64,000 bases of DNA from assembly GCA_016926875.1 (NCBI GenBank), contig JAFGNU010000083.1, positions 1 through 64,000 on the forward strand. Direction: 5' to 3'. Positions 62,643 through 64,000 of this stretch are shown piece by piece. How positions within the stretch are numbered: position 1 is the stretch's first letter; each line of letters starts with the position of its first letter. The notes below the pieces were generated by a model. It ran no database searches. It was not told the DNA's origin and was given only the letters and a program-made list of their open reading frames with translations. A program made the position numbers and the translations under genes. This stretch comes from Anaerolineae bacterium. GTDB lineage: Bacteria; Chloroflexota; Anaerolineae; Aggregatilineales; Aggregatilineaceae.

Positions 62643-64000
62643 TACGATTGGCCTTCTGTGTCCTGCTGCCCGCCGCCCTGCTGCGCGCGTGCAAGGGCAA
62701 TGTTGTGATCCATCTGCTCGACCAGGTGCGGCACGCCGATGGCAGCGAAGATGGCGCGCGCCTGCTCATAGTACTCAATCGCGCGTTCGTACTGCCCCAG
62801 GCTGGCATAGGCGATGCCCAGGCCACTCAGGCCATTTCCCTCGCCGCGCCGGTCGCCGATCTCACGGCTGATGGCCAGCGCCTGCTGGTAGTACTCAATC
62901 GCGCGCCCATACTGCCCCAGGCTGTAGTAGGCGCTGCCCAGGTTGCCCAGTTGGTTGCCCTGCCCGCGCCGGTCGCCGATCTCACGGCTGATGGCCAGCG
63001 CCTGCTGGTGGTACTCAATCGCGCGCTGGTACTGCCCCAGGTCGGCGTGGGCGAGGCCCAGGTTGCCCAGGTCGTTCCCCTCGCCGCGCCGGTCGCCGAT
63101 CTCACGGCTGATGGCCAGCGCCTGCTCATAGTACTCAATCGCGCGCCCGTACTGCCCCAGGTTGGCGTAGGCAATGCCCAGGTTGCCCAGGTCAGCCCCC
63201 TCGCCGCGCCGGTCGCCGATCTCACGGCTGATGGCCAGCGCCTGCTGGTGGTACTCAATCGCTTGCCCGTACTGCCCCAGGTCAGCGTAGGCGAGGCCCA
63301 GGTTGCCCAGGTCGTTCCCCTCGCCGCACCGGTCGCCGATCTCACGGCTGATGGCCAGCGCCTGCTGGTGGTACTCAATCGCTTGCCCGTACTGCCCCAG
63401 GCTGGTGTAGGCGCTTCCCAGGTTGCCCAGGGCGTTACCCTCACCGCGCCGGTCGCCGATCTCACGGCTGATGGCCAGCGCCTGCTCGTAGTACTCAATC
63501 GCTTGCCCGTACTGCCCCAGGTCAGCGTAGGCGAGGCCCAGGTTGTCCAGGATGCTCCCCTCGCCGCGCCGGTTGCCGATCTCACGGTGGATTACTAACG
63601 TTTGTTCGTAAAAGCCAATCGCGCGCCGGTACTGCCCCAGGCTGGCGTAGACGAGGCCCAGGTTGCCCAGTTGGTTGCCCTGCCCGCGCCGGTCGCCGAC
63701 CTCACGGCTGATGGCCAGCGCCTGCTGGAAGTGCTCAATTGCGCGCTGGTACTGCCCCAGGTTGGCGTAGGCAGTGCCCAGGTGGCCCAGGTGCGCGCCC
63801 TGGTCCCGGCGGCTGCCCTGCCGGGCGGCGGCGTCGTCGGCCAGCGCCAGCAGCGTGATAGCCTGGGTGTACAGGCCGCTGTAATCCAGCACCCGGCTGT
63901 TAGCGTACAGGTTCCAGGCGAAACGCTCCACGTCCTTGTAGCGCCCGGCTTCCATCGCCCAGGCTGCCGCGCCCAGGCAGTTGTCCAGTTCCGGGCGCAG
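62642..64000 (-). CDS. TPR-repeat protein, C-terminal part (runs off window)
   Basis: The frame stays open to the window end, so the N-terminus is missing; a Met at 63955 is internal-looking because R-P-E-L-D-N-C-L-G-A-A-A-W-A lies before it. At least 452 residues are seen. A helical N-terminal portion (A-W-A-M-E-A-G-R-Y, then Y-S-G-L-Y-T-Q-A) resembles the linker of STAND-type ATPases with TPRs. Nine 40-residue TPRs follow, each with L-G-Q-Y-x2-A-I-E and A-I-S-R-E-I-G-D. A helical tail ends in a Gln/Gly-rich stretch. The STAND ATPase part is inference, since no P-loop is in the window. Two small genes follow with overlaps. Confidence 0.85.
   Translation of the reverse strand: MRPELDNCLGAAAWAMEAGRYKDVERFAWNLYANSRVLDYSGLYTQAITLLALADDAAARQGSRRDQGAHLGHLGTAYANLGQYQRAIEHFQQALAISREVGDRRGQGNQLGNLGLVYASLGQYRRAIGFYEQTLVIHREIGNRRGEGSILDNLGLAYADLGQYGQAIEYYEQALAISREIGDRRGEGNALGNLGSAYTSLGQYGQAIEYHQQALAISREIGDRCGEGNDLGNLGLAYADLGQYGQAIEYHQQALAISREIGDRRGEGADLGNLGIAYANLGQYGRAIEYYEQALAISREIGDRRGEGNDLGNLGLAHADLGQYQRAIEYHQQALAISREIGDRRGQGNQLGNLGSAYYSLGQYGRAIEYYQQALAISREIGDRRGEGNGLSGLGIAYASLGQYERAIEYYEQARAIFAAIGVPHLVEQMDHNIALARAQQGGGQQDTEGQS
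62737..63816 (-). repeat. Nine tandem 120-bp repeats within the TPR gene
   Basis: The LGQY codons recur at exactly 120-bp spacing (near 62791, 62911, 63031, 63151, 63271, 63391, 63511, 63631, 63751). The central units are almost identical in DNA, including third positions; the outer units diverge more. Confidence 0.9.

Noticed and set aside
62606-63598. Long plus-strand frame of 330 codons with regular repeats
   Set aside because: It is the complement of the TPR repeats. A 120-bp unit is a multiple of three, so an open antisense frame is copied along with it; no RBS or family match supports it.
62737-63816. CRISPR-like regular repeats
   Set aside because: The repeats are head-to-tail 120-bp units without spacers and encode TPRs in frame.

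Overview
The window is a gene-dense, high-GC bacterial chromosome segment with about 40 protein genes, no rRNA, tRNA, CRISPR array or insertion sequence that I could find, and one gene cut at each end. The style suggests Chloroflexota, probably an Anaerolineae-like lineage. The grounds are several exported proteins that combine bacterial SH3 domains with long Thr/Pro-rich stalks, a DUF3160 protein, an N-terminally membrane-anchored Mur ligase, and a nucleoside kinase carrying a TGS-like N-terminus. This placement is inference from gene content; no marker phylogeny was possible.

Layout. 1-3.1 kb: tail of a GH1 beta-glucosidase, a small membrane protein that converges on and overlaps ilvE, and an orphan OmpR-type response regulator. 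3.1-8.9 kb (minus): a compact envelope operon of a MurA-like protein, an alpha/beta hydrolase, a membrane-anchored Mur ligase, a D-Ala-D-Ala ligase and a C39-like peptidase. Divergent from it is a trans-membrane SH3/zinc-ribbon protein. 10.9-17.9 kb (plus): GH13 glucosidase, nucleoside kinase and two tandem dynamin-like GTPases. 17.9-23.5 kb (minus): ffh, rpsP, khpA, rimM, dprA, a mannose-1-phosphate guanylyltransferase and a DUF503 gene, i.e. the classic SRP/ribosome-maturation cluster with dprA where trmD often sits. 23.7-32.2 kb (minus): gltBD, an inositol-phosphatase family gene and an rRNA uracil methyltransferase.

32.2-41.6 kb: small membrane protein, GT4 glycosyltransferase, DUF3891, an atypical receiver/HTH regulator, then an epimerase, GT39-type glycosyltransferase and a clan GH-A hydrolase read from a near-leaderless promoter, and a DegV protein. 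41.9-46.1 kb (plus): two exported SH3 proteins, each followed by a strong hairpin. 46.2-57.3 kb (minus): HerA-like ATPase, a beta-lactamase-fold protein lacking metal ligands, an AlaX-type editing protein, a peptidase-MA-like lipoprotein with a destroyed HExxH motif, a NUDIX-GNAT fusion, and rpoD and dnaG separated by a long hairpin. 57.6-60.4 kb (plus): a formiminotransferase-cyclodeaminase and an M23 lipoprotein. 60.5-64 kb (minus): a TPR protein running off the window, two tiny overlapping genes and an amidohydrolase.

Most of the window is housekeeping. The most interesting parts are the envelope cluster whose MurA-like member lacks both the usual lysine and the usual catalytic cysteine loop, the end-of-window TPR/small-protein cassette with near-identical 120-bp repeats, and the neighbouring pair of apparently metal-free metalloenzyme relatives.
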